64,000 bases of DNA. Origin: Alphaproteobacteria bacterium (lineage in GTDB: Bacteria > Pseudomonadota > Alphaproteobacteria > Puniceispirillales > Puniceispirillaceae). Location of the stretch: positions 1 through 64,000 of the forward strand of contig JAAXKA010000146.1 in the NCBI GenBank assembly GCA_012269555.1, in the 5' to 3' direction. Under the pieces are notes generated by a model. That model searched no databases. It had not been told where the DNA came from and was given only the letters and a program-made list of their open reading frames with translations. A program made the translations under genes and the position numbers. Within the stretch, counting starts at the first letter, position 1; every line of letters begins with the position of its first letter. Positions 7,641 through 16,349 of this stretch are shown in pieces.

Positions 7641-8630
7641 ATGAAAACTGAAATTGTTTATTGGTCTGTTGGGGATTCACCTCTTAAGACTCCCCCTTTG
7701 ACGGCCGTAATTGGAAATTTTGATGGTGTTCATCTTGGACATCAGAAGTTAATATCAACTGCGAAAGAATTTGCAAAAAATAATGGGACTAAGATAGGTG
7801 TTATTACCTTTGACCCACATCCCAGAAGATATTTCCGTCGGAACGAGCCTGGTTTCTTAATTTCTGATATTATTGAGAAAAATCGAATCTTATTCTCACA
7901 TGGAATAGAGATTATAGTCCATGTTAACTTCAATGATGAACTTCGCCAGCTCTCACCAGAACAATTTGTATCGAATGTATTATATCCATTAGGAGTTTCT
8001 CATCTTGTCGCTGGAACCGATTTTGCATTTGGCCGAGGTAGAGCAGGAGATATGGCACTACTCTCATCATTAGGAAAAAATTATAAAATAAAAATAACTA
8101 GTGTACCACTTAAAGTTGACAATAAATCTGCAATAGTATCATCTAGCCGAGTGCGAGCAGCTTTGCAAGCAGGCCGCATAGATGACGCAAGAGAAATGCT
8201 GGGTAGGCCTCCCACAATTTGTGGTACAATAGAACATGGGGACAAACGTGGACGCCAACTTAATTTTCCTACTGCTAACTTTAGTCTAGAAGATTGTCAG
8301 GTGCCTGCATACGGCGTATATGCAATTACGGCTGCCATTGAAAAAAAAGATATACCATTTGATGATAGCGCCAAAAGTTTAAGTTATTTCGATTTACCAA
8401 TATTAAAAGGGGTGGCCAATATTGGTATAAGACCCACTATTGGAGATAGGAAAGTAATGGCTGAAGTACATTTGTTCGAGTTTGATGATGATATATATGG
8501 AACAAGATTGTGTGTTAATTTGCATTATTATATGCGCGGTGAGAAAAAATTTGACTCATTAACCTCTCTTAAATTGCAAATATCAAAAGACGTAGATTCT
8601 GCCAAAGAAATACTCGCAAAGAATATTTAA
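7641..8630 (+). CDS. ribF: bifunctional riboflavin kinase/FMN adenylyltransferase
   Basis: The enzyme makes FMN from riboflavin and then FAD. The N-terminal nucleotidyltransferase domain shows Gly-Asn-Phe-Asp-Gly-Val-His-Leu-Gly-His (25-34) and a Ser-Ser-Ser-Arg-Val-Arg motif near 170. The C-terminal flavokinase domain shows Gly-Asp-Lys-Arg-Gly-Arg-Gln-Leu-Asn-Phe-Pro-Thr-Ala-Asn around 200-213. Length 329 is normal. It is followed 34 bases later by ileS, the common bacterial order ribF-ileS-lspA. Confidence 0.95.
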   Translation: MKTEIVYWSVGDSPLKTPPLTAVIGNFDGVHLGHQKLISTAKEFAKNNGTKIGVITFDPHPRRYFRRNEPGFLISDIIEKNRILFSHGIEIIVHVNFNDELRQLSPEQFVSNVLYPLGVSHLVAGTDFAFGRGRAGDMALLSSLGKNYKIKITSVPLKVDNKSAIVSSSRVRAALQAGRIDDAREMLGRPPTICGTIEHGDKRGRQLNFPTANFSLEDCQVPAYGVYAITAAIEKKDIPFDDSAKSLSYFDLPILKGVANIGIRPTIGDRKVMAEVHLFEFDDDIYGTRLCVNLHYYMRGEKKFDSLTSLKLQISKDVDSAKEILAKNI

Positions 8631-8664
8631 AATAAAAATAGGATATAATTTATGGAAAATTCTG

Positions 8665-11454
8665 ATGTCAGATAACAAAGAGGCCTCTAAAAATTATAAA
8701 GATACAGTATTTTTGCCAACGACTGCTTTTCCAATGAGAGGCGGACTTCCGCAAAAGGAACCCGAAATTATTGCTCGCTGGAAGCAACTAGATCTTTACA
8801 AAAGACTTAGGCAAGCAAGAAAAGGTAGAGAAAAGTTTATTCTCCATGATGGTCCTCCCTATGCAAATGGTAATCTACACATTGGCCATGCATTGAATAA
8901 AATTCTAAAGGATGTCATCAATCGCTCTCAATCTATGATGGGTAAGGATGCCAATTATGTGCCTGGATGGGACTGCCATGGTCTGCCAATAGAATGGAAA
9001 ATTGAAGAGCAATATCGAAAAAAGGGAAAAGATAAAGATGAGGTTCCAATCGAAGAGTTCCGTGAGGAATGTCGTGCATTTGCTGCACACTGGATGGATG
9101 TGCAGTCAGAGGAATTTCAAAGATTAGGGGTGCTGGGTGACTGGCAGAATCCGTATTATACAATGAAATTTGAGTCAGAAGCAATTATTGCAGCAGAAAT
9201 AGGGAAATTTCTTATGCAAGGCTCACTATATAGGGGGTCTAAACCTGTAATGTGGTCCCCAGTTGAAAAAACTGCATTGGCTGAAGCCGAGCTTGAATAT
9301 AGTGATCATACCTCTACTACTATTTTTGCAAAATTTAAGCTTGTTGAATGTCCGTTGAAAGCACTTATTGGTAATTTTATTGTTATTTGGACAACAACAC
9401 CCTGGACAATCCCAGGAAATAGAGCACTAGCCTATAATAATGAAATTGACTATGTCGCGATAAACATAAATCAAGTTTCAGAAAACTCAATCGCGCAAGA
9501 AAATCAAATAATTATTGTTAGTGAGATATTGTTAGAAGATATCTGTTCTCAATGCGGTATAACAGAATATGATGTTAAAGCTAAACTGAAGGGTTATGAG
9601 CTAAAAGGCTCTATCTCAAAACACCCAATGGCTGATGCAGGTTATGATTACCCAGTCCCATTACTTGATGCTGATTATGTAACAACTGAGCAGGGAACGG
9701 GATTTGTTCATATTGCACCAGGGCATGGACCGGAAGATTACTTGTTAGCGCACCTTACGCACGGAATAGAGGTTCCGGATACTGTAAATGAAGACGGCAC
9801 ATTAATGGAGCATTTGCCAATTTTTTCTGGCTTTCATGTATTAAGAGATAATTTGAAAATTGCTGAAATTATATCCGAGCATAAGGGTTTAATTGGAATT
9901 GGTAGCTTAACACATTCTTATCCCCATAGTTGGAGATCACATGCCCCTGTAATATATCGAAATACAGCGCAGTGGTTTATCGCTATGGAAAGCCACGGAC
10001 TCCGAAAATATGCGCTTTCAGCATTAAAGGAAACGTCATTTTACCCATCCTCAGGTCAGAGGCGATTGACCTCCATGATTGAAAATAGGCCTGATTGGTG
10101 TCTTAGCAGGCAGCGTGCTTGGGGAGTGCCAATTCCTGTCTTTGTTGAGAAAAAATCTGGACAACCCCTTCAAGACCAGTCAGTTGTAGATAGGATTATA
10201 GCAATTTTTAAAGAAGAGGGATGCGATGCTTGGTTTACATCGCCTCCTTCAAGGTTCTTGGGAGAAGATTATGATCCAGATTCTTATGAAAAAGTGAATG
10301 ATATTGCGGATGTCTGGTTTGACTCTGGTTCAACGCATGCCTTTGTATTGGAGCAGCGTGAAGACTTGCACTCACCCGCTGATTTATATCTTGAGGGTTC
10401 CGATCAGCATCGAGGCTGGTTTCATTCCTCCCTACTTGAGTCAAGTGGAACACGCTCTAAAGCACCTTACAAAGGTGTTTTGACCCATGGGTTTGTTTTA
10501 GATGAGCAAGGCAGAAAGATGTCCAAATCACTTGGCAACGTTATTCAACCACAAAAAATTATTCAACAAAGTGGCGCAGATATTTTAAGATTGTGGGTGG
10601 TAAGCTCTGATTATTATGACGACCTCAGAATAGGCACAGAAATACTCAAACGCCAATCAGATCATTATAGAAGAATCCGCAACACACTTCGTTATTTGCT
10701 GGGTGCTTTAGATGGTTTTGATGCTCTGGAACCAGTTTCTTTTGATGAAATGCCAGAGCTTGAAAAATGGGTCGCTGCACGTTTATTTGAGTTAGATAAA
10801 AAGATTACTGAAAAAGTAAATATATATGATTTTCATTCTATTTTTACTGAACTTCATGATTTCTGTAATGGTGATCTATCAGCATTCTATTTTGATATTC
10901 GTAAAGACATGTTGTATTGTGATAAGCTAAATAATGTGTCCAGAAGAGCAGCGCTCACAATGATGGATATGTGTTTTAAAAGTTTGGTTGCCTGGATAGC
11001 TCCTATCCTATGTTTTACGGCAGATGAAGCTTGGTTAGCTTATACAAAAAATACAGATGACTCCATTCATCTTCGGGAATATCAAAATATACCATCAGAA
11101 TGGAAGAATTCTGAATTAATTAGAAAATGGATAAATATCCGTTCTATTAGGTCCGAAGTAACTACAGCTATAGAAAATGCTAGGGCTGAGTCAAAAATAG
11201 GTGGAAGTTTGCAAGCATCAGTAAATTTAAGCCTAAAAGATGAAGAAAAAAAACTTCTTTCAGGAATCGATCTACCGGCATTATTCATTACATCAGAAGC
11301 TGAAATTGTCAGTGATAGGGCCTTACAAACTAAGGTAGAAATACATCTTGCAGCAGGTGAAAAGTGTGCAAGATGTTGGAAAGTTCTTCCTGAAGTTAAA
11401 GTTAATCATGGATTATGTAATAGATGTGAAGAGGTGGTCCATGAAAAAGTTTAA
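8665..11454 (+). CDS. ileS: isoleucyl-tRNA synthetase
   Basis: This is a 929-residue class Ia synthetase. HIGH is at residues 72-75 and KMSKS at 618-622. An editing (CP1) insert lies between, with Trp-Thr-Thr-Thr-Pro-Trp-Thr-Ile-Pro-Gly-Asn and Gly-Thr-Gly-Phe-Val-His motifs. The C-terminal zinc finger has two Cys-x2-Cys pairs (Cys-Ala-Arg-Cys and Cys-Asn-Arg-Cys), which marks the bacterial mupirocin-sensitive-type IleRS. It lies in a tight string between ribF and lspA. An out-of-frame 7-codon ATG ORF just upstream is probably incidental. Confidence 0.97.
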   Translation: MSDNKEASKNYKDTVFLPTTAFPMRGGLPQKEPEIIARWKQLDLYKRLRQARKGREKFILHDGPPYANGNLHIGHALNKILKDVINRSQSMMGKDANYVPGWDCHGLPIEWKIEEQYRKKGKDKDEVPIEEFREECRAFAAHWMDVQSEEFQRLGVLGDWQNPYYTMKFESEAIIAAEIGKFLMQGSLYRGSKPVMWSPVEKTALAEAELEYSDHTSTTIFAKFKLVECPLKALIGNFIVIWTTTPWTIPGNRALAYNNEIDYVAININQVSENSIAQENQIIIVSEILLEDICSQCGITEYDVKAKLKGYELKGSISKHPMADAGYDYPVPLLDADYVTTEQGTGFVHIAPGHGPEDYLLAHLTHGIEVPDTVNEDGTLMEHLPIFSGFHVLRDNLKIAEIISEHKGLIGIGSLTHSYPHSWRSHAPVIYRNTAQWFIAMESHGLRKYALSALKETSFYPSSGQRRLTSMIENRPDWCLSRQRAWGVPIPVFVEKKSGQPLQDQSVVDRIIAIFKEEGCDAWFTSPPSRFLGEDYDPDSYEKVNDIADVWFDSGSTHAFVLEQREDLHSPADLYLEGSDQHRGWFHSSLLESSGTRSKAPYKGVLTHGFVLDEQGRKMSKSLGNVIQPQKIIQQSGADILRLWVVSSDYYDDLRIGTEILKRQSDHYRRIRNTLRYLLGALDGFDALEPVSFDEMPELEKWVAARLFELDKKITEKVNIYDFHSIFTELHDFCNGDLSAFYFDIRKDMLYCDKLNNVSRRAALTMMDMCFKSLVAWIAPILCFTADEAWLAYTKNTDDSIHLREYQNIPSEWKNSELIRKWINIRSIRSEVTTAIENARAESKIGGSLQASVNLSLKDEEKKLLSGIDLPALFITSEAEIVSDRALQTKVEIHLAAGEKCARCWKVLPEVKVNHGLCNRCEEVVHEKV

Positions 11455-11512
11455 TTTAATCGAATTGTTGCGTCTTTCAATTTGATTCATGTAAATAGGA
11501 TTTAGAAGATAA

Positions 11513-12004
11513 ATGGATGATTTAAGAAAGTCCAATTATAGACGCTTTTTTTTTATAGCTTTTCTTATTATTCTTATGGATTTTGTCTTTAAGAAATGGA
11601 TGTTATTATTACTGTTTGAGCAGCCAAAACAAATTGTCGTAACGACCTTTTTTAATTTAACACCTGTTTGGAATAACGGCATTAGTTTTGGATTAATGTC
11701 GTCTCAACCAGAGGTGGTTCGGTTTATCATTCCGATACTTGCATTGGTTGTCATTACTTATCTGATAAGCCAATTAAAGTTTCAAGGGTATTTACAGCAG
11801 TTAGCATCGGCGATTATTTCAGGAGGTGCAATTGGAAATGTGATTGATAGAATTTTATATGGTAAAGTAGTTGATTTTTTAGATTTTCATATTGGGGGTT
11901 ATCACTGGCCAGCATTTAATATAGCAGATGTTGCTATATGTACTGGAATTGCAATATGGATTTATGCAAGTATAAATACATCGTCAACGCAAGGAGAGGG
12001 ATAA
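11513..12004 (+). CDS. lspA: lipoprotein signal peptidase (signal peptidase II)
   Basis: This 163-residue, four-helix aspartyl protease cleaves prolipoproteins before the lipidated Cys. The catalytic aspartates are Asp112 in Gly-Asn-Val-Ile-Asp-Arg and Asp139 in Phe-Asn-Ile-Ala-Asp. The Asn-Asn-Gly-Ile-Ser-Phe-Gly motif near residue 54 is also typical. Its stop codon shares one base with the ATG of the following lipoprotein gene, so the enzyme and a substrate are translationally coupled. Confidence 0.95.
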   Translation: MDDLRKSNYRRFFFIAFLIILMDFVFKKWMLLLLFEQPKQIVVTTFFNLTPVWNNGISFGLMSSQPEVVRFIIPILALVVITYLISQLKFQGYLQQLASAIISGGAIGNVIDRILYGKVVDFLDFHIGGYHWPAFNIADVAICTGIAIWIYASINTSSTQGEG

Positions 12005-12525
12005 TGCAGAAGTTTAGTTCATTATTGATGGTATTTTTTCTCATCATAGTTTGTGGAACCACTGCATGTTCCGATTATCGCCGTGCTATAGGAACTGAAA
12101 AGTCAACACCAGATGAATTTCAAGTGGTTGTTAGACCACCACTGTCGCTTCCTCCTGATTTTACATCCCGTCCAGACGCGGAATCAGTTAATTTAGGAGT
12201 GGATGAAAAATCTTCTTTGAATATTATGAATAAGCTTTTTGAAAGACGAAGCAACGTGGCATTGGGTTATGATGAATTTTTTGAATTAAGTTCAATTGAA
12301 CCTAATATTAGAACTATTATTGACCAAGAAACAACGGGCATTATTTTTGAACGTAGATTGCCTATTAATGTTATTTTTGGGGGCATTCCAGATGTAGGGC
12401 CAATATTGGACCAAATTACAGAGGACAGACGAATAAGGACCAACATTATGCAACAAAGAGCAATTAATTCAGGTGCAACCCCTGCTTATGACGGTGTTTT
12501 GGGAGATGAAATTCAAGTTCAATAA
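12004..12525 (+). CDS. DUF3035 lipoprotein (BamF-like)
   Basis: The chosen ATG overlaps the lspA stop and gives 173 residues. A hydrophobic N-terminus ends at Thr-Thr-Ala-Cys, a lipobox with Cys21 or so as the lipidation site. The mature start Ser-Asp-Tyr-Arg-Arg-Ala and the Thr-Pro-Asp-Glu-Phe-Gln-Val-Val-Arg-Pro-Pro-Leu-Ser-Leu-Pro-Pro block are typical of the alphaproteobacterial DUF3035 family. Members have been named BamF, a lipoprotein of the outer-membrane beta-barrel assembly machine; I make that assignment from family memory. Confidence 0.82.
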   Translation: MQKFSSLLMVFFLIIVCGTTACSDYRRAIGTEKSTPDEFQVVVRPPLSLPPDFTSRPDAESVNLGVDEKSSLNIMNKLFERRSNVALGYDEFFELSSIEPNIRTIIDQETTGIIFERRLPINVIFGGIPDVGPILDQITEDRRIRTNIMQQRAINSGATPAYDGVLGDEIQVQ

Positions 12526-12558
12526 ATTATTTTTTTAATAAGTATAGAAAAAACTAAG

Positions 12559-14394
12559 ATGAGTAGAATTAGATTACTACCGAGTCATCTTGTAGACCAG
12601 ATTGCTGCTGGGGAAGTTATTGAACGACCAGCGAGTGCTTTGAAAGAATTAATTGAAAACTCGCTGGATGCACAGGCGACTGAGATTTCTATTAATCTTA
12701 GTCAAGGTGGATTAAAAAGCATTTCTGTGTCAGATAATGGCTACGGGATGATTGAAGATGAGCTATGTCTGGCGGTTAAAAGGCACGCGACTTCCAAATT
12801 ACCAAATGCAAACCTATTCCAGATAAAAAGTTTTGGGTTTAGAGGTGAAGCACTTCCTTCGATTGCAGCTGTTTCAGATTTTGAAATTTCTTCAAGGACT
12901 GAGAAAATGGAACATGGTTGGAAAATCCATATTGAGCATGGAACTATTTATCCAACTTGTCCAGTTGCACATGCAGTTGGTACGACAGTTACTTTCCGAG
13001 ATATATTTAATAAAATTCCAGCAAGACGTAAATTTTTAAAAACCCAACGTTCTGAGGCAGGCAAGTGCTTTGAAGTGATAAAGCAACTTGCCATGACAAA
13101 ACCAGGGGTAGCTTTTAAAGTTTATGAAAACGATAAAACTATATTAAATTTTCCTGCTAGAACTGATGATAATATAGGAATTCGAGAGAGATTATCAGAT
13201 GTAATGGGTCATATTTTTGCCAAAGAAGCAGTTATGCTCGATGCACAGAGTGACACATTTGGTCTTTCAGGTTTGATGGGTCTACCAACAATGAATAGAC
13301 CAACAACTCAATATATGAATATTTTTGTAAATCAACGTCCAGTAAAAGATAAACAGTTGATTGGAGCCATTCGTGCTGCATACGCAGATACCCTTCCCAG
13401 AGGCAGATACCCATTTCTTGCTTTGTTTATTACGGTTGCTCATGAGGATGTAGATGTAAATGTGCATCCAGCTAAAAGTGAAGTTCGTTTCTCAGACCCT
13501 AGTGCCATACGAAGTCTAATCGTAGGGTCTATTCAATCAGCTCTGCGCAATGAGGGAATACAGGCTACATCAGAATTAAGTCAAAATGTATTTAACCGGT
13601 TATCAGTTGGTAAATACAGAGGGAAATCGGAAAAACCAAATTTGGCATCTTTTGAGAGCATAAACTTTACAGAAAGACAAAGCATATTAAAGCAGCGGAA
13701 TTCGGATTTTGATCGAGTAGTTCCCGATGATATGTTTTTTAACGCTCCGCCACTTGCGAAAGAGGTTGAGGATGATAACGAAGCCAAAATTCAAAAACAA
13801 ATAGAATTAAGAGGAGCCCTATTAGGTGCAGCAAGAGCACAATATCATAAAAATTATATCATATCTGAAACACAGGAAGGTATTGTTATTATCGACCAAC
13901 ATGCAGCTCATGAACGTCTTGTAATGGAAAGAATGAAATCAGATTTAACATCTAATAGAATAAAGACGCAATTGTTATTATTACCTGAAATTATATCTCT
14001 CGTTCCCGAACAATTAGAAGCTATAAACAACTATTTGGAAACTTTAAATCAGCTTGGTCTAATCATAGAGTCTTTTGGCAACGACTCTGTTATCGTGAGA
14101 GAAACACCAGCACTTTTAGGAGAGGTAAATGCACAAGAGCTGGTAAAAGACATTGCTGAAGAGCTGATTAACTTGTCAAGTTCCACTAGTCTTGAGGATA
14201 AAATATCATCTGTGCTAGCCACAATTGCTTGCCATGGCTCAGTTCGTTCAGGAAGAATATTAAATGTAGCTGAGATGAACCAGCTGTTAAGAGATATGGA
14301 AATTACCCCTAATTCAGGCCAATGTAATCATGGCAGGCCAACTTATATCAAGATATCATTGTTAGAAATTGAAAGTCTTTTTGGTAGACGTTAA
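12559..14394 (+). CDS. mutL: DNA mismatch repair protein MutL
   Basis: The 611-residue protein has an N-terminal GHKL ATPase: Glu-Asn-Ser-Leu-Asp-Ala, Asp-Asn-Gly-Tyr-Gly-Met and Gly-Phe-Arg-Gly-Glu-Ala-Leu. The C-terminal domain carries the endonuclease motif Asp-Gln-His-Ala-x2-Glu-x4-Glu and the Ala-Cys-His / Cys-Asn-His-Gly-Arg-Pro zinc-site motifs. This is therefore the nicking type of MutL, as in bacteria that lack MutH. It overlaps rsmD tail to tail by four bases. Confidence 0.96.
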   Translation: MSRIRLLPSHLVDQIAAGEVIERPASALKELIENSLDAQATEISINLSQGGLKSISVSDNGYGMIEDELCLAVKRHATSKLPNANLFQIKSFGFRGEALPSIAAVSDFEISSRTEKMEHGWKIHIEHGTIYPTCPVAHAVGTTVTFRDIFNKIPARRKFLKTQRSEAGKCFEVIKQLAMTKPGVAFKVYENDKTILNFPARTDDNIGIRERLSDVMGHIFAKEAVMLDAQSDTFGLSGLMGLPTMNRPTTQYMNIFVNQRPVKDKQLIGAIRAAYADTLPRGRYPFLALFITVAHEDVDVNVHPAKSEVRFSDPSAIRSLIVGSIQSALRNEGIQATSELSQNVFNRLSVGKYRGKSEKPNLASFESINFTERQSILKQRNSDFDRVVPDDMFFNAPPLAKEVEDDNEAKIQKQIELRGALLGAARAQYHKNYIISETQEGIVIIDQHAAHERLVMERMKSDLTSNRIKTQLLLLPEIISLVPEQLEAINNYLETLNQLGLIIESFGNDSVIVRETPALLGEVNAQELVKDIAEELINLSSSTSLEDKISSVLATIACHGSVRSGRILNVAEMNQLLRDMEITPNSGQCNHGRPTYIKISLLEIESLFGRR

Positions 14395-14951
14395 AAAGGA
14401 TTCCAATTGAATAAATGGATAGAAGAAATGCCATATATACGTTTATCAGCAAATTTAAATTCATGAGGTAAAGTCATTTCATCTTTTTTGGGCATTTCTA
14501 TTATTACAAGTGCACCCTGTCGTATAGCACCTATTCTCGCTATATTTTGAATGGCCTGTGATGTAATATTATTTGTATAAGGTGCATCGCAAAATACCAA
14601 ATCAGCAGGTGGATATGCCCATCTTGTAATATTCTCTACAGACCCCGCTATAACGGTGGTAGTATCTAGAAAGTCCAGCTTTTGAATATTAGCGCGTAAT
14701 GTATTAAGTGCTTGTTGGTCACGTTCAACAAAGTAGGCCTCATTTGCTCCTCTGGAAATAGCTTCTAACCCAAGCGCACCGGTTCCAGCAAATAAATCTA
14801 AGACAGTTGCATTTTTTACCAACGGAGTGAAGCGGCCACCAGCTAACAAATTAAAAATAGCCTCCCTTACACGTTGACTAGTTGGACGAACTGAGAGGCT
14901 TTTGCATTCAACGAGCTTTGCGCCTCGCCTTATTCCGCCTATTATTTGCAT
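14391..14951 (-). CDS. rsmD: 16S rRNA (guanine966-N2)-methyltransferase RsmD
   Basis: This 186-residue Rossmann methyltransferase has the SAM-binding motif Asp-Leu-Phe-Ala-Gly-Thr-Gly at 52-58. The N-terminal Gly-Gly-Ile-Arg-Arg-Gly and Arg-Pro-Thr-Ser-Gln-Arg-Val-Arg-Glu-Ala-Ile-Phe-Asn are RsmD signatures. Catalytic motif IV, normally Asp-Pro-Pro-Tyr/Phe, reads Asp-Ala-Pro-Tyr at 122-125. The start overlaps the end of rluB by 44 bases, so the two are probably co-translated. Confidence 0.92.
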   Translation of the reverse strand: MQIIGGIRRGAKLVECKSLSVRPTSQRVREAIFNLLAGGRFTPLVKNATVLDLFAGTGALGLEAISRGANEAYFVERDQQALNTLRANIQKLDFLDTTTVIAGSVENITRWAYPPADLVFCDAPYTNNITSQAIQNIARIGAIRQGALVIIEMPKKDEMTLPHEFKFADKRIYGISSIHLFNWNPF

Positions 14952-15807
14952 TATTGTTTCCTGATTTCTTCGAAAAGATTGTATGTTTTTGTTTTGTTTT
15001 GTTTTGTTTTTCCCGCGTAATTGTAAACGAAGCTTGTTTTAGGAAATTTGTATTAGATTGTCCAAGTTGCTCACGTAGGATGGTTTGTTTTACTTCTTGC
15101 AAATCATCTTCTTTCATGGCACCAAGCTGAAAAGGACCATAAGAAGTTCTAATTAATCTACTAACGGAATATCCAAGAAACTCCATTACACGGCGAATTT
15201 CACGGTTTTTTCCCTCTTTGATAGCAATTGTAAGCCAAGCATTACTTGTCATTTGTTTATCAAGCTTTGCAAGAAGACTACCATATCGAATGCCTTCTAT
15301 TGTGATTCCTTCCTTTAATTTTTCCAGTTGATTTTGGTCAACTCTGCCATAAACACGCACTCGGTATTTTCGTGTCCATCCTGTGCTAGGTAATTCTAAG
15401 TAACGTGCAAGTCCCCCATCATTCGTCAATAAAATTATGCCTTCTGAGTCGAGGTCAAGCCTACCAATACTCATTACACGCGGGAGTTTGTTTTTTAATC
15501 TATCAAAAATTGTCTCCCTATTTTTTTCGTCACGATTAGAGACAATAAGTCCACGTGGTTTGTAATATCGCCACAAACGTGTTTCTTCTTGTTTTGGGAG
15601 TGGTTTATTATCTACAAGTATCTCATCATTAGGCCTAACTATATAGGCTGGAGTCTCTAGAGTTATGTTATTTACCATAACTCTACCATCACGAATCCAG
15701 CTTTCTGCATCTCTTCGTGAACAAAGTCCAGCTCGTGCAATCCGCTTCGCAATCCGCTCAGATTTTGTAATTTTATCTAGTTTAAATGAAGTTTTGAATG
15801 GGGGCAT
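14908..15807 (-). CDS. rluB: 23S rRNA pseudouridine synthase (RluB/RsuA family)
   Basis: An N-terminal S4 RNA-binding domain (about 16-70; Ala-Gly-Leu-Cys-Ser-Arg-Arg-Asp-Ala-Glu) is followed by the RsuA/RluB/E/F catalytic domain with Asp118 in Gly-Arg-Leu-Asp. The conserved Lys-Glu-Gly-Lys-Asn-Arg-Glu-Ile-Arg-Arg block is present. About 40 residues at the C-terminus are low-complexity and very basic. Part of this tail is encoded by a pentanucleotide repeat, so its length could vary by slippage. RluB rather than RsuA is the likelier member from its length, but that is inference. Confidence 0.88.
   Translation of the reverse strand: MPPFKTSFKLDKITKSERIAKRIARAGLCSRRDAESWIRDGRVMVNNITLETPAYIVRPNDEILVDNKPLPKQEETRLWRYYKPRGLIVSNRDEKNRETIFDRLKNKLPRVMSIGRLDLDSEGIILLTNDGGLARYLELPSTGWTRKYRVRVYGRVDQNQLEKLKEGITIEGIRYGSLLAKLDKQMTSNAWLTIAIKEGKNREIRRVMEFLGYSVSRLIRTSYGPFQLGAMKEDDLQEVKQTILREQLGQSNTNFLKQASFTITREKQNKTKQKHTIFSKKSGNNNANNRRNKARRKAR
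14985..15011. repeat. five-copy GTTTT pentanucleotide repeat inside rluB
   Basis: The plus strand has five consecutive GTTTT-type units, the first and last with one extra T. On the coding strand they read AAAAC units within the basic tail of rluB, about 35 bases upstream of the rsmD start codon. A unit gain or loss would shift the rluB frame. Confidence 0.85.
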
Positions 15808-15899
15808 AATAAGAGAAGTAGAGCATAAAAAGGAAGGAAAAAATAGTCTGAAGAAAACAACATATTGCTTTTTTCATTTAGTTTTGTCATTGCCTAGAT

Positions 15900-16349
15900 A
15901 TGAGTTACAAAGATCACATGAAATTGGCGTTGCAATACGCAGAAAGAGCATTCCAGATTGGTGAAGTCCCTGTAGGAGCAGTGATTGTCAATGCAGATGG
16001 CAATGTTATTGCTACTGCACATAATTTAGTTGAATCGGAGTTAGATGCCACCTCACATGCTGAATGCCTTGTTTTAAGGAAAGCTATGAGACGCCTAGGT
16101 CAAAAATATCTTGAAAAATGTGATTTATGGGTAACGCTTGAGCCTTGTGCAATGTGTGCAGGGGCTATTTCAAATGCAAGAATTCGTAGGCTATATTATG
16201 CAGTAGAGGATAAAAAAGGGGGTGCTGTAGATAATGGCAGCCGTGTGTTTAGCCATCCAACTTGTCATCATAAACCAGAAATTTATGGTGGTATAATGGA
16301 AACACAATCAGCAAGCTTACTTAAGAAGTTTTTTTTAGGAAGGCGCTAG
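15900..16349 (+). CDS. tadA: tRNA-specific adenosine deaminase TadA
   Basis: This 149-residue zinc deaminase converts A34 to inosine in tRNA-Arg(ACG). The zinc-binding and catalytic residues are His53-Ala-Glu55 and Pro-Cys83-x2-Cys86 (PCAMC). An N-terminal Gly-Glu-Val-Pro-Val-Gly-Ala and a C-terminal Phe-Phe-x2-Arg-Arg motif fit TadA rather than cytidine deaminases. It overlaps purD tail to tail by four bases. Confidence 0.95.
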   Translation: MSYKDHMKLALQYAERAFQIGEVPVGAVIVNADGNVIATAHNLVESELDATSHAECLVLRKAMRRLGQKYLEKCDLWVTLEPCAMCAGAISNARIRRLYYAVEDKKGGAVDNGSRVFSHPTCHHKPEIYGGIMETQSASLLKKFFLGRR

